Assembly: GCA_905204935.1 (NCBI GenBank)
Contig: CAJLBJ010000002.1
Location: 1 to 64,000 of the forward strand
DNA: 64,000 nt
From: an uncultured Lactobacillus sp.
Lineage (GTDB): Bacteria > Bacillota > Bacilli > Lactobacillales > Lactobacillaceae
Direction: 5' to 3'
The position numbers and the translations under genes were made by a program. The notes under the pieces are model-generated. The model made no database searches, was not told the DNA's origin, and saw only the letters and a list, made by a program, of their open reading frames with translations. Shown here piece after piece: positions 33,208 through 41,228 of this stretch (position 1 is the stretch's first letter; every line of letters begins with the position of its first letter).

Positions 33208-34049
33208 GTTATACCTATCAAAAAAATACGCCATTTGAACATGTGGCGTTAAAAGAGTTGTCTTTAGAGATTAAAGAAGGCAGTTATACGGCAATCATCG
33301 GACATACTGGAAGTGGCAAATCAACGTTACTTCAGCATTTAAACGGGCTTTTAAAGCCAACAGACGGTAGCTTAAGCGTCAATGGTAGACGGATCGATGC
33401 GCAAACCAAAAGTAAAGAGCTAAATGCCCTGCGCAAAGAAGTGGGCTTTGTTTTTCAATTTCCCGAGGCTCAGTTGTTTGAAGAAACGGTCTTAAAAGAT
33501 ATTGCCTTTGCTCCTAAAAATTTCGGTTTAAGCCAACAAGAGGCAATAGACATTGCCAAGCAAAAGGCGGCTTTAGTGGGATTACCCGCAGAAGTTTTAG
33601 AAAAATCACCATTTGAGTTGTCAGGCGGACAGATGCGCAGAGTAGCGATTGCAGGTGTTTTGGCAATGGAGCCAAAGGTTTTGATTTTAGATGAACCAAC
33701 GGCCGGGCTAGATCCGGTTGGTCGTTTAGAGATGATGGAAATGTTTGCTAAGTTGCATCGTGAACAGCAACTCACGATTATTTTAGTCACGCATCAGATG
33801 AATGATGTGGCCGATTATGCCGACCATGTGATCGTCTTAGAAAAAGGGCAGCTCATCGCAGATACGACTCCTAAAGAATTGTTTAGCAACCCTAGCTGGT
33901 TAACCAAGCACCACTTGAATTTACCGCAAACGACCCAATTTGCCTGGAAGCTCCAACAACACGGCTTGGCGTTAGACCAACTACCGCTTAGCGCCGAAGA
34001 GTTGGCTAAACAATTGGCAAAAATGATTTTAGGAGAGAAAAAGGCATGA
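33177..34049 (+). CDS. ecfA2: EcfA2, ECF transporter ATPase
   Basis: 290 residues. Walker A GHTGSGKST (about 42-50), signature LSGGQMRRV and Walker B LILDEPTAGLDP. Two in-frame ATG codons (33177 and 33183) both lie inside ecfA1; I keep the first but cannot separate them, as no strong SD is visible. It overlaps ecfT by four bases (ATGA). It forms a heterodimer with EcfA1 that grips the coupling helices of EcfT. Confidence 0.94.
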   Translation: MDMSISLEKLSYTYQKNTPFEHVALKELSLEIKEGSYTAIIGHTGSGKSTLLQHLNGLLKPTDGSLSVNGRRIDAQTKSKELNALRKEVGFVFQFPEAQLFEETVLKDIAFAPKNFGLSQQEAIDIAKQKAALVGLPAEVLEKSPFELSGGQMRRVAIAGVLAMEPKVLILDEPTAGLDPVGRLEMMEMFAKLHREQQLTIILVTHQMNDVADYADHVIVLEKGQLIADTTPKELFSNPSWLTKHHLNLPQTTQFAWKLQQHGLALDQLPLSAEELAKQLAKMILGEKKA

Positions 34050-34840
34050 GTAAATTAATTTTAGGACGCTATATCAATGGCGATTCATTGGTGCATAAGT
34101 TAGATGCACGCGGTAAAATCTTTTTGAGTTTTTATTTTATCGTGATCGTTTTTTTGTGCAATAACTGGCAGTCATATACTTTTTTGTTAGCTTTTGTGTT
34201 AGGATGCGTAGGGCTTTCTAAGATTAAACTGGGCTTTTTTATCAAGGGACTTAAGCCGTTGATTTGGTTAATCTTGTTTACGGTTATTTTGCAGTTATTT
34301 TTTGCCACGGGTGGCAGTGTTTATTGGGAATTTGGACCGTTAAGAATCACGAGTTTTGGTTTGGTAAATGCCGTCTTTGTATTTTGTCGGTTTGTCTTGA
34401 TTATTTTCATGTCAACACTCTTGACTCTGACGACGACACCACTCGAGATTGCAGATGGAATTGAGGCTTTAATGATGCCGTTAAATAAATTAAAGGTTCC
34501 TGTTTATGAAATTGCCTTAGTGTTATCGATTGCCTTGCGCTTTGTACCAACGTTGATGGATGAAACAGAAAAAATCATGAACGCCCAACGTTCGCGAGGA
34601 GTTAATTTTGGCGAAGGAAGTTTGTTGCAACAGATTAAAGCTGTGATTCCGTTATTGATTCCACTGTTTGTAAGTTCATTTAACAGGGCAGAAGATTTAG
34701 CAACTGCGATGGAAGCGCGCGGCTACCAAGGCGGAGCAGGCCGGACCAAATATCGTCAAATGATTTGGTCTGTTAAAGACACACTTGCGCTAATAGTATT
34801 TTTACTCGTAACCGTCTTATTAGTTTGGTTACGAAAATAA
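34046..34840 (+). CDS. ecfT: EcfT, ECF transporter transmembrane coupler
   Basis: 264 residues with about six hydrophobic segments. The two short Ala-Arg-Gly type motifs that dock into the ATPases are visible as SRG (AQRSRGVNFG) and ARG (AMEARGYQGG). It couples ATP hydrolysis to toppling of S components. ATG overlaps the ecfA2 stop; SD AGGAG is inside ecfA2. Confidence 0.94.
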   Translation: MSKLILGRYINGDSLVHKLDARGKIFLSFYFIVIVFLCNNWQSYTFLLAFVLGCVGLSKIKLGFFIKGLKPLIWLILFTVILQLFFATGGSVYWEFGPLRITSFGLVNAVFVFCRFVLIIFMSTLLTLTTTPLEIADGIEALMMPLNKLKVPVYEIALVLSIALRFVPTLMDETEKIMNAQRSRGVNFGEGSLLQQIKAVIPLLIPLFVSSFNRAEDLATAMEARGYQGGAGRTKYRQMIWSVKDTLALIVFLLVTVLLVWLRK

Positions 34841-34854
34841 GAAAGGAATAACAG

Positions 34855-35640
34855 ATGACGAAACGTTATATGATAACGCTCGCCTATGATGGCTCAAATT
34901 TTGCGGGCTTTCAAGCTCAACCAAAGCAACGTACGGTGCAATCGGTTTTAGAAAAGGCCGTCAACAAGATGAGCAAAGAAGATGAATATATTACGATCTA
35001 TGGTTCGGGAAGAACCGATGCCGGGGTGCATGCTTTAGGGCAGGTCGTGCATTTTGATTTTCCGCATGATATCTCAGCACAAGGAATGCTAAGAGGCTTA
35101 AACAGCATCTTACCGCTTGATTGTGAGGTAGTCGACTGTCAGATCGTGCCAGCTGATTTTCATTGTAGATATGCTGCACATTCAAAACGCTACATGTATC
35201 GCGTGAGTCGGGGCTGGTATACGAATCCTTTTAAGCGTCTTTACACCGGACATTACAAATATCCACTCGACGTAAAACGAATCGAAGAAGCTTTACCTGA
35301 TGTGGTGGGGACCCATGATTTTTCAAGCTTTGTGGCCTCAGGTAGTCAAGCTAAAAATCACGTTCGGACGATTTATGAAGCGACTGTGCGAGAAGATAAA
35401 GAAAATGATGAGATAATCTTTGAATTTTGTGGCAATGGTTTTTTGTATAATCAAGTCAGAATCATGGTGGCAGTTTTGTTAGAGATTGGCAATGGACGGC
35501 GTGATGTCCATGATTTTTTGCGTTTATACGAGGTGCGCGATCGGAATCAAGCACGCCAAACTGCCCCGGCCAGTGGCCTATATTTAAAAGAAGTTTATTA
35601 CGGTGATCTGTCACAAAAAGTCGAAGAATTTCAGGAATAG
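34855..35640 (+). CDS. truA: tRNA pseudouridine(38-40) synthase TruA
   Basis: 261 residues. Catalytic aspartate D55 in [11 protein letters not shown]. It modifies the anticodon arm of many tRNAs. ATG follows GAAAGGAA. It lies 14 bases after ecfT and is the last gene of this operon; the rplM promoter follows. Confidence 0.96.
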   Translation: MTKRYMITLAYDGSNFAGFQAQPKQRTVQSVLEKAVNKMSKEDEYITIYGSGRTDAGVHALGQVVHFDFPHDISAQGMLRGLNSILPLDCEVVDCQIVPADFHCRYAAHSKRYMYRVSRGWYTNPFKRLYTGHYKYPLDVKRIEEALPDVVGTHDFSSFVASGSQAKNHVRTIYEATVREDKENDEIIFEFCGNGFLYNQVRIMVAVLLEIGNGRRDVHDFLRLYEVRDRNQARQTAPASGLYLKEVYYGDLSQKVEEFQE

Positions 35641-35643
35641 TAA

Positions 35644-35672
35644 TTGACTATTTGCTAGAAAAATCGTAATAT
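35644..35672 (+). promoter_or_regulatory. rplM-rpsI promoter
   Basis: TTGACT (35644-35649), 17-base spacer, TAATAT (35667-35672), directly after the truA stop. Confidence 0.8.
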
Positions 35673-35758
35673 AGTATTTGGTATTGTTTGCCCCACAGTA
35701 AGCCCCGTTAAATCTTATTGTTTGTCAAACATGCATATAAAAATGGAGGAAATTAAAC
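35673..35758 (+). promoter_or_regulatory. rplM leader, candidate L13 leader RNA
   Basis: About 85 transcribed bases with a short GC-rich block (GCCCCACAGTAAGCCCCG) and TTGTTTG/CAAACA pairing (around 35718-35732). An L13 leader RNA is known at this place in low-GC Gram-positives, used for feedback by L13. I cannot confirm the consensus. Confidence 0.45.
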
Positions 35759-36202
35759 GTGCGTACAACATATATTGCAAAACCAGGCGAAGTAGAACGT
35801 AAATGGTATGTAGTTGATGCTACAGATATTCCTTTGGGACGTCTTTCAGCAACAGTTGCATCTATCTTACGCGGCAAGAATAAACCAACATTTACACCAA
35901 ACGTTGATACAGGTGATTTTGTTATCGTCATCAACGCGGAAAAGGTTGCTTTGACAGGTCGCAAAGCTACAGATAAGATCTACTACCATCATTCCAATCA
36001 TCCAGGTGGTTTGAAAGCTCGTACAGCTGGTGACTACCGTGAAAATGACCCTGAAAAATTGATTGCAATGTCCGTAAAAGGCATGCTACCAAAGGGTACT
36101 CTTGGTCGTCAACAAGCTAAGAAGTTACATGTTTACCGTGGTGCAGATCACAAACATGCAGCTCAACAACCAGAAGTATTGGATATCACAAACTTAATCT
36201 AG
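35759..36202 (+). CDS. rplM: 50S ribosomal protein L13
   Basis: 147 residues from GTG after TGGAGG. An early assembly protein of the 50S subunit. The core [18 protein letters not shown] is conserved. rpsI follows after 13 bases. Confidence 0.96.
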   Translation: MRTTYIAKPGEVERKWYVVDATDIPLGRLSATVASILRGKNKPTFTPNVDTGDFVIVINAEKVALTGRKATDKIYYHHSNHPGGLKARTAGDYRENDPEKLIAMSVKGMLPKGTLGRQQAKKLHVYRGADHKHAAQQPEVLDITNLI

Positions 36203-36215
36203 GAGGAGATCGAAA

Positions 36216-36608
36216 TTGGCTCAAGTTCAATATAGAGGCACAGGTCGCCGTAAAAACTCTGTTGCTCGTGTTCGCTTAGTACCGGGTACAGGTAAGATCG
36301 TGATGAACGGCAAACCTGCAGAAGAATACATTCCATTTGCAAACTTACGTGAAGTTATGGTTCAACCATTTGTTGTAACTGAAACAAAGGATCAATATGA
36401 TGTTTTAGTTAACGTAAACGGTGGCGGCTTCTCCGGTCAAGCTGGTGCAACTCGTCACGGTATTGCACGTGCTTTGCTTGAAGTAGATCCTGATTTCCGT
36501 GGTGTTTTGAAGCGTGCAGGCTTATTAACTCGTGATGCACGTATGAAGGAACGTAAAAAACCAGGTCTTAAGAAAGCTCGTAAAGCTTCACAATTTAGTA
36601 AGCGTTAA
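36216..36608 (+). CDS. rpsI: 30S ribosomal protein S9
   Basis: 130 residues from TTG after AGGAGG; start [18 protein letters not shown] is standard. The C-terminal tail ends in QFSKR, whose lysine-arginine touches P-site tRNA. Its 3' end borders the accessory region, and rpsI 3' ends are known integration sites for mobile elements in related Firmicutes. Confidence 0.97.
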   Translation: MAQVQYRGTGRRKNSVARVRLVPGTGKIVMNGKPAEEYIPFANLREVMVQPFVVTETKDQYDVLVNVNGGGFSGQAGATRHGIARALLEVDPDFRGVLKRAGLLTRDARMKERKKPGLKKARKASQFSKR

Positions 36609-36628
36609 TCGTTGTTATATCAACGATT

Positions 36629-36667
36629 TAAAGCACTTCTTGTTTTCAAGAAGTGCTTTTTTTGTTT
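36629..36667 (+). terminator. terminator after rpsI
   Basis: A 13-bp perfect stem AAAGCACTTCTTG/CAAGAAGTGCTTT, loop TTTT, then T-run. Confidence 0.93.
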
Positions 36668-36690
36668 TTTGGTAATGATTTTGGTAATGA
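36667..36690. repeat. 12-bp tandem direct repeat
   Basis: TTTTGGTAATGA occurs twice head to tail, directly after the rpsI terminator at the border of the accessory region. No function is visible; see findings. Confidence 0.8.
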
Positions 36691-36816
36691 CATAGTTCTG
36701 GATAGGCAACAATATCGTCATTGGTATAGCTGATAACCGTAAAAGAAACTTAAGTTTATAAATTATGGAAATAAACGATACTACAGGATTATTTTTAGCT
36801 ATTGTAGCATCTCTTT

Positions 36817-36825
36817 TGCTATAAT
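36817..36825 (+). promoter_or_regulatory. extended -10 promoter of the RelB-like gene
   Basis: TGc-TATAAT (hexamer 36820-36825), 33 bases before the ATG. No good -35 at the normal distance. The rest of 36691-36858 shows nothing else clear. Confidence 0.6.
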
Positions 36826-36858
36826 CTATAAGAAGAAAAGCTTTTGAGGTGATGTATA

Positions 36859-37119
36859 ATGAACGAAAAAAATATTCAAGTAACAGTAAGCGATCAGTTA
36901 AAAGCGGAAGCAGAAGAAATTTTAGCCAAGCAAGGACTCACACCAGAAGAAGTTATCAAGATGTTATATAGAAAAATAGTAGTTAGGGGAACTTTGCCAA
37001 CAGAGTTACTATTAACAGCAGAGGAAGAAGATATTAGATTTTCTAAACTAACAGAGAAAATACCAGTAGAAAGATTAAATACTTACGAAGAAATCGAAGC
37101 GTGGTTAAATGAAGAGTAA
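36859..37119 (+). CDS. RelB/DinJ-family antitoxin-like protein
   Basis: 86 residues. The N-terminal half (MNEKNIQVTVSDQLKAEAEEIL, then LTPEEVIKMLYRKIVVRGTLP) reads as the ribbon-helix-helix of RelB/DinJ antitoxins, which bind their own promoter; the acidic C-terminal half, with ERLNTYEEIEAWLNEE, is where such proteins wrap the toxin. ATG follows GAGGTGAT. The expected YafQ/RelE partner is not present. Instead a 94-residue protein of unknown family starts 27 bases downstream, with a strong RBS. It may be an antitoxin of an unusual pair or a solitary remnant. Confidence 0.7.
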   Translation: MNEKNIQVTVSDQLKAEAEEILAKQGLTPEEVIKMLYRKIVVRGTLPTELLLTAEEEDIRFSKLTEKIPVERLNTYEEIEAWLNEE

Positions 37120-37146
37120 AAAATTATTAGTAAAAGGAGGTATTTG

Positions 37147-37431
37147 ATGAAGTTGAATGACGTTTTGTATAGACGACAGTATAAAATAGTATTATCTTCT
37201 GATATTCCAAGTTTAGATTTGTCTTCTTTAAACAGTCTAGGAATCTGGAGTAATCCGAAAGATAAACATTATGTTTTGACGTTGAAAAATAATGATGACC
37301 CTTACAAAGATCCTGCAGTATTTGAAGAGGAGTTTAAAGAAATTACAGAATTAGGTTCGAAAGATTTTAACTTAGAAACAAAAAATGGACCACTTACTTT
37401 ACAAGGTGCTGTCGATTCTAGTTGGTTTTGA
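37147..37431 (+). CDS. unknown protein paired with the RelB-like gene
   Basis: 94 residues from ATG 37147, six bases after AAAGGAGG (a TTG one codon upstream is less well spaced). No family recognised. It is not recognisably RelE/YafQ: those are basic with conserved Arg/His, while this protein is mildly acidic (ending GPLTLQGAVDSSWF), has many aspartates and asparagines, no cysteine and no membrane segment. The middle has a possible beta-rich stretch (SLGIWSNPKDKHYVLTLKNN). The 27-base gap and shared promoter place it in one operon with the antitoxin-like gene, so it may be a toxin of a new type or an accessory protein. Confidence 0.65.
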   Translation: MKLNDVLYRRQYKIVLSSDIPSLDLSSLNSLGIWSNPKDKHYVLTLKNNDDPYKDPAVFEEEFKEITELGSKDFNLETKNGPLTLQGAVDSSWF

Positions 37432-37540
37432 AAACTTATAAATTTTCATTAATATATGAAAAAGATAACCAGTTAAGCTAAGGATATGAACTTTTCATCA
37501 ATTTAAATTGATAAAATTCCCAAATTTTAATCTTTGAGTT

Positions 37541-37577
37541 CTCTTTACTGGAGTTTTCCAGTGAGGAGGGCTTTTTT
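37541..37577 (+). terminator. terminator after the RelB-like operon
   Basis: CTCTTTACTGGA (37541-37552) pairs fully with TCCAGTGAGGAG (37557-37568, two G-U pairs), then GGC and a T-run. A member of the CCTCTTTACTGGA hairpin family. Confidence 0.85.
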
Positions 37578-37618
37578 ACTATTTATAATACTAATTTGAG
37601 GAGATAAAATAAAAAATA

Positions 37619-37647
37619 TTGTTTTTAATTAGCGACTCATATATAAT
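37619..37647 (+). promoter_or_regulatory. promoter of the immunity gene
   Basis: TTGTTT (37619-37624), 17-base spacer, TATAAT (37642-37647). A 120-base leader follows that can form ATCAAT/ATTGAT (about 37654-37678). The region 37432-37767 holds only this and the terminator. Confidence 0.7.
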
Positions 37648-37767
37648 TTAAGCAATCAATTTTAGGGAAATTATTGATGACTAGTTAGAAGAAATGTATT
37701 TAAAAATTGGGGATAGCGGTTGTTGTTAGATTTTTTATAGGTGATTAAAATATTAGGGGAAATTTCA

Positions 37768-38061
37768 ATGTCAAAAGTAAACCAAGAAAATATTATGAAT
37801 GATGTTTGCAATTTGATTTTAGATATTAATACGCGGCCTGAAGAACGCGAAATTTTGGTGGATTTTAAAAATCAAATGGGAGCTAAAAATGCTTATTTTC
37901 CAAAAGAATTATTAAATGTATCGCAGAAATTAGAGCAATTAGCTATGAAGAGTTTATCTAAAGAAGAAAAAATGAGTCCAGCAGTGGGGGAATTTTATCA
38001 AAAAATTGCTCATTATGGTCAAATAAACCTAGATTGGAGCCTAGGACTATTAAAAATATAA
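37768..38061 (+). CDS. pediocin/enterocin A-type bacteriocin immunity protein
   Basis: 97 residues from ATG 37768 (MSKVNQENIMND), after AGGGGAAA; an upstream in-frame GTG lacks an RBS. It has the size and helical, charged character of the cytosolic EntA/PedB immunity family (four-helix bundle), with typical phrases such as NLILDINTRPEEREILVDFKNQM, FPKELLNVSQKLEQLA and IAHYGQINLDWSLGLLKI. These proteins protect against class IIa bacteriocins acting through the mannose PTS. No bacteriocin precursor with a YGNGV box or double-glycine leader is nearby, so this looks like an orphan immunity gene. It has its own promoter and terminator. Confidence 0.82.
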   Translation: MSKVNQENIMNDVCNLILDINTRPEEREILVDFKNQMGAKNAYFPKELLNVSQKLEQLAMKSLSKEEKMSPAVGEFYQKIAHYGQINLDWSLGLLKI

Positions 38062-38084
38062 TAAAATAATTTCAATGAAAACTA

Positions 38085-38130
38085 AAAAAGAAAGTCTATG
38101 AAAGTTTTTTCGTAGACTTTCTTTTTGATT
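38085..38130 (+). terminator. terminator after the immunity gene; direct-repeat copy 1
   Basis: A 14-bp stem AAAAAGAAAGTCTA (38085-38098)/TAGACTTTCTTTTT (38113-38126). A nearly identical sequence recurs at 41229-41276 on the other side of the ABC/LytTR module. Confidence 0.9.
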
Positions 38131-38504
38131 ATGGCTTTAGACCTAGTTGAGCACGAGCATCGTGCGAAACAAAAAAACACCTGCTATGCGGGGAAATAAT
38201 TATGTAGTCGTTAAAAATTCTTGGACGGACAATGTAAAATATCATATCAAGTACGGCAACATCTATAAAAGATCAAGAAGATTTTACAAGTTTAGACAAT
38301 GTTACACACTATCATCAAAATAGAAACATCAGTAAAGGTCAGATTGACATTTTTTACTGATGTTTTTATTTTGGGGACAATTCTTTCTATGCATCTTATA
38401 TGTTAATTTTTGCAACTTATAGTCAAGAAACTCATAAAACTTAATTAATGAACTACATTAAATAATGTCAAGTGAGACAAATTTTAAACAAGGAGGAAAC
38501 TTAA
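38131..38504. other. gene-poor stretch before the ABC module
   Basis: No convincing gene. A 45-codon ORF on + (38186-38323, with ATG but no RBS) is the only open frame of note and may be debris. A hairpin with stem AACATCAGTAAA/TTTACTGATGTT and T-run (38325-38369) looks like another terminator. TTGCAA (38410-38415) with CATAAA (38433-38438, spacer 17) is a weak promoter candidate, and a direct repeat AACTTATA/AACTCATA (38414-38421 and 38429-38436) overlaps it. Confidence 0.5.
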
Positions 38505-38582
38505 ATGAAACCTAGGAAACAAACATTTGCAATTTATGGATTGCTATCTGGTTTAATTTATGGGCTTATTTTCTTGTTTTGA
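38505..38582 (+). CDS. 25-residue membrane peptide or truncated membrane protein
   Basis: MKPRKQTFAIYGLLSGLIYG followed by LIFLF and a stop. It has an excellent AAGGAGG RBS seven bases before the ATG, a basic N-terminus and one hydrophobic helix. It precedes the ABC ATPase gene by 73 bases. It could be a genuine small membrane peptide translated as the first gene of the ABC/LytTR operon, or the 5' remnant of a longer membrane protein cut by a stop codon. After the stop I see no obvious continuation in another frame. Confidence 0.5.
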   Translation: MKPRKQTFAIYGLLSGLIYGLIFLF

Positions 38583-38655
38583 AAAGAATGAAAATTTACT
38601 TCTGTTCAAAGAGATTTTATCAATAAAATAATTTTGATGTTGGGTGGTGATTAAA

Positions 38656-39525
38656 GTGAATAATGTTTTTGAAATATCAAATATTACCAAATCATTCAAA
38701 AATAAACAAATATTAAAAGGTGTTGACTTGGTTGTGAACAAGGGTGATATCATTGGACTTTTGGGTTTGAATGGTGAAGGAAAGTCCACTTTAATAAAAA
38801 TAATTTTAGGTATACTTTCTCAAGATTCTGGGGAGGTTAAGAGGAATTTCGAGATTAAATCTGATGTTGGGGTTATGTTGCAGGAAATTTCTATGCCTGA
38901 GAAGATGAAGGTCTACGAATGGTTAGATATGGTGAAGCGCTTTTCAACCAATTCCAAATCAGTCGAAAGTGTTTTAGATAGTGTTAACTTAAGAACAGTG
39001 AAGAATAAATATTGTGACTCTTTATCAGGTGGACAACAAAGGCGAGTTCAATTTGCTACTGCGATAATTAATAATCCTAAAGTACTTATATTGGATGAAC
39101 CAACAGTAGGGATGGATGTAGTATCAAAAAAAGCATTTTGGGAGACGTTAAACACGTTTTCGTTTAGTAAAGATTTGACAATAATCTTAATTAGTCATGA
39201 TATCGAGGAAGTCTCTGAATTCTGTAACAGAGTACTAATTTTGTCAAAGGGGCGGTTAGTTTTAGATAGTAAAATGACCAATGTTCAAGATAAACTCGAA
39301 AAAAACTCATCATATTCAGTAGATAAGAGTCAAATAACTCAAGAACAATTGGAAGTAATAACAAAGTTTAGTTTTGAAGAGACTGATTCTGAAATAAAAT
39401 TTAAGTATCAAATGATAGATAAAGTAGTATCGGTAGGGAAAATTCCTATTTCGATTATAAAAAAGAATCAAAGCAACCTACGGCAATACTTTATGGAGGT
39501 ATTAGAAAATGGTCCAAGTGAGTAG
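38656..39525 (+). CDS. ABC transporter ATP-binding protein
   Basis: About 289 residues. Walker A GLNGEGKST, Q-loop region (VMLQEISMP), signature LSGGQQRR, Walker B VLILDEPTVGMD and the switch histidine (ILISHDIEE) are all present. It looks like the ATPase of two-gene ABC-2 exporters such as those for antimicrobial peptide resistance or lipid/drug export. Start is uncertain: GTG 38656 is preferred because GGGTGGTGAT lies before it; GTG 38644 and 38647 are alternatives. The last 17 bases overlap the permease gene. The C-terminal 80 residues after the ATPase core are lysine-rich and specific to this subfamily. Confidence 0.88.
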   Translation: MNNVFEISNITKSFKNKQILKGVDLVVNKGDIIGLLGLNGEGKSTLIKIILGILSQDSGEVKRNFEIKSDVGVMLQEISMPEKMKVYEWLDMVKRFSTNSKSVESVLDSVNLRTVKNKYCDSLSGGQQRRVQFATAIINNPKVLILDEPTVGMDVVSKKAFWETLNTFSFSKDLTIILISHDIEEVSEFCNRVLILSKGRLVLDSKMTNVQDKLEKNSSYSVDKSQITQEQLEVITKFSFEETDSEIKFKYQMIDKVVSVGKIPISIIKKNQSNLRQYFMEVLENGPSE

Positions 39526-40252
39526 TCTTTTATTTTTAATATGGCTAGATATAAAAAGAGTTTTTAGGGATACCAAATATGTATTATTTATTATTGCTTT
39601 GCCAGTTATTTTTTATATTATATATACAGCAATTTTTCCTGAGAATGCTAATGTTAACGGTGTCTCGTGGTCAGAGTATTGTTTAGTTTCTATGATTGCT
39701 TTTGGTATTATGGGGAATGCAATCAATCTACTTGGTACTAAAATTGCAGATGAACGAAGAAAAAAATGGTATACTTATTTGAAAGTATCTCCAGTTAATT
39801 CTCTTTATTATGTAATTAGTCATGTGTTTTCATATTTGTTGATCTCAGTTGCTTTTACATTCCTTATGTTTGTAGTTGCCTACCTTTATAAAGGAATCAA
39901 TTTAGGAGTACTTGAAACGATTAATATAGGAATTACACTAAATATTGGAAGCATTGTATTTTTAATTATGGCTTTGTTAATCGGCAGACTAGATAGTTTG
40001 TCTCAACCAATTGGGACTATAACATATTTAGTACTTTCTTTTTTGGGTGGTTTATGGATGCCAGTGGCTGCTATGCCCAAATTTCTTTCTCGGATTGCAA
40101 CTTTCCTGCCTTCATATAATTATGCTCACCTTGGATGGCGATTGTTGGAAAATAAGGGTATTGATGTTAAATCTGTAGGCATTCTCTTTATTTATATTAT
40201 GTGCTTCTTGGGGATTTATATCTTATTACAAAAAAAGGAGCAGGCTAATTAG
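39509..40252 (+). CDS. ABC-2 type permease
   Basis: 247 residues with six hydrophobic segments and the ABC-2 layout: a first helix (YVLFIIALPVIFYIIYTAIF), a second cluster around VSMIAFGIMGNAINLL, and a C-terminal LSFLGGLWMPVAAMPKFL. ATG follows GGAGG inside the ATPase gene. It forms an exporter with the upstream ATPase. The regulator gene starts 9 bases on. The substrate cannot be told from sequence; the linked LytTR/DUF3021 pair suggests control by a membrane-bound anti-regulator. Confidence 0.86.
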   Translation: MVQVSSLLFLIWLDIKRVFRDTKYVLFIIALPVIFYIIYTAIFPENANVNGVSWSEYCLVSMIAFGIMGNAINLLGTKIADERRKKWYTYLKVSPVNSLYYVISHVFSYLLISVAFTFLMFVVAYLYKGINLGVLETINIGITLNIGSIVFLIMALLIGRLDSLSQPIGTITYLVLSFLGGLWMPVAAMPKFLSRIATFLPSYNYAHLGWRLLENKGIDVKSVGILFIYIMCFLGIYILLQKKEQAN

Positions 40253-40261
40253 GAGGCTTTT

Positions 40262-40777
40262 TTGAAAATAAATGAGTATTTTGGAAATATATCTCAATTA
40301 GAGAAAATGTTGTCCGATTGGATTGATTTACCAGTTTCTTTATATGTGCGCTCAGCCGAGGTGAAAAATATAACATTTCTTTTTGAAAACTTTAGTGAGG
40401 AAGAGATTTTTAGTTTTTTTAAAGATAATATTCAACAGACTGAACATGCCGTTGTTGGTTATAGACAAGATGATATTTATGGAGATATTTTAGGAAAATG
40501 CGACTATCAGGATGTGATGTATTTTGAAGGTATTGACGATAAGGTATATGCTTATGCTGATAATCTTACTTTGCGTTTAAAAAATAAGTTATATGAGATT
40601 GAAGAATTCAGCAAATTATATGTGAGAATTAGTAAATCTTTTATTGTCAATATATTAGTTGTCGAAAAAATTTATCCTTCTCTAAACGGAAAATGTATCA
40701 TTGAATTAACAGATGGTCAAAATTTAACGGTTTCTCGAAAATATAAAAAACAATTTTTAGAATACTTGGAGGATTAG
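40262..40777 (+). CDS. LytTR-family DNA-binding regulator
   Basis: 171 residues from TTG, seven bases after AGGAGG. The C-terminal half (about 80-171) is a LytTR domain, with YFEGIDDKVYAYAD, FSKLYVRISKSFIVN and LTDGQNLTVSRKYKKQFLEYL. The N-terminal half lacks a receiver domain, so this is not a classical response regulator but the one-component LytTR type found next to a membrane partner. The next gene starts immediately, giving the LytTR regulatory system layout (regulator + membrane inhibitor) known from streptococci as HdrRM/BrsRM. The probable target is the upstream ABC operon. Confidence 0.87.
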   Translation: MKINEYFGNISQLEKMLSDWIDLPVSLYVRSAEVKNITFLFENFSEEEIFSFFKDNIQQTEHAVVGYRQDDIYGDILGKCDYQDVMYFEGIDDKVYAYADNLTLRLKNKLYEIEEFSKLYVRISKSFIVNILVVEKIYPSLNGKCIIELTDGQNLTVSRKYKKQFLEYLED

Positions 40778-40779
40778 TG

Positions 40780-41169
40780 GTGAAATATTTAAAAAAGCTT
40801 TTACTCATACTTTGCATTGGTGCAATCTATAATCTATATTTTACGCTTATAAATTCAAGTTTAACGTCTTGGATCAATATGATTATATTCATAATATTCG
40901 GATATGTTGAAATATTTGCTTTAGAGTTATTATTTAAATACTCTATTAAATTTCAGAAAAACATCTATATCCAATTACTTACTATATTTTTAATATCTAG
41001 TATAGTTGAAATAGTATATATGTTAGTTACTGGTTTAGGTTTTACTATAGCAATCCATTTTGTTTTGCTAGGAATACCTATTACAATCATTGGTTTATTG
41101 TATTGGAAATATCGTGTTGATAAACTTGAAAAATTATTAAGAGACAAAAAATCTAGTTTATCAAATTGA
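40780..41169 (+). CDS. DUF3021-like membrane protein
   Basis: 129 residues with four transmembrane segments: about residues 8-25, 31-53, 62-85 and 90-108. Size, topology and position right after a LytTR regulator fit the DUF3021/LytTR-associated membrane inhibitor group. I use GTG 40780, seven bases after GGAGG; a GTG one codon earlier overlaps the regulator stop. In studied systems the membrane partner holds the LytTR protein inactive; that role here is inferred. Confidence 0.75.
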   Translation: MKYLKKLLLILCIGAIYNLYFTLINSSLTSWINMIIFIIFGYVEIFALELLFKYSIKFQKNIYIQLLTIFLISSIVEIVYMLVTGLGFTIAIHFVLLGIPITIIGLLYWKYRVDKLEKLLRDKKSSLSN

Positions 41170-41228
41170 TTTTTATAATTAACATTGCTATTCTAGTTTC
41201 TCAATTATATAAGCTCCGAAAACTCATC

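Noticed and set aside
38186..38323. 45-codon ORF between the immunity gene and the ABC module
   Set aside because: It has an ATG but no RBS, no promoter and no recognisable family; kept only as a note in the gene-poor stretch.
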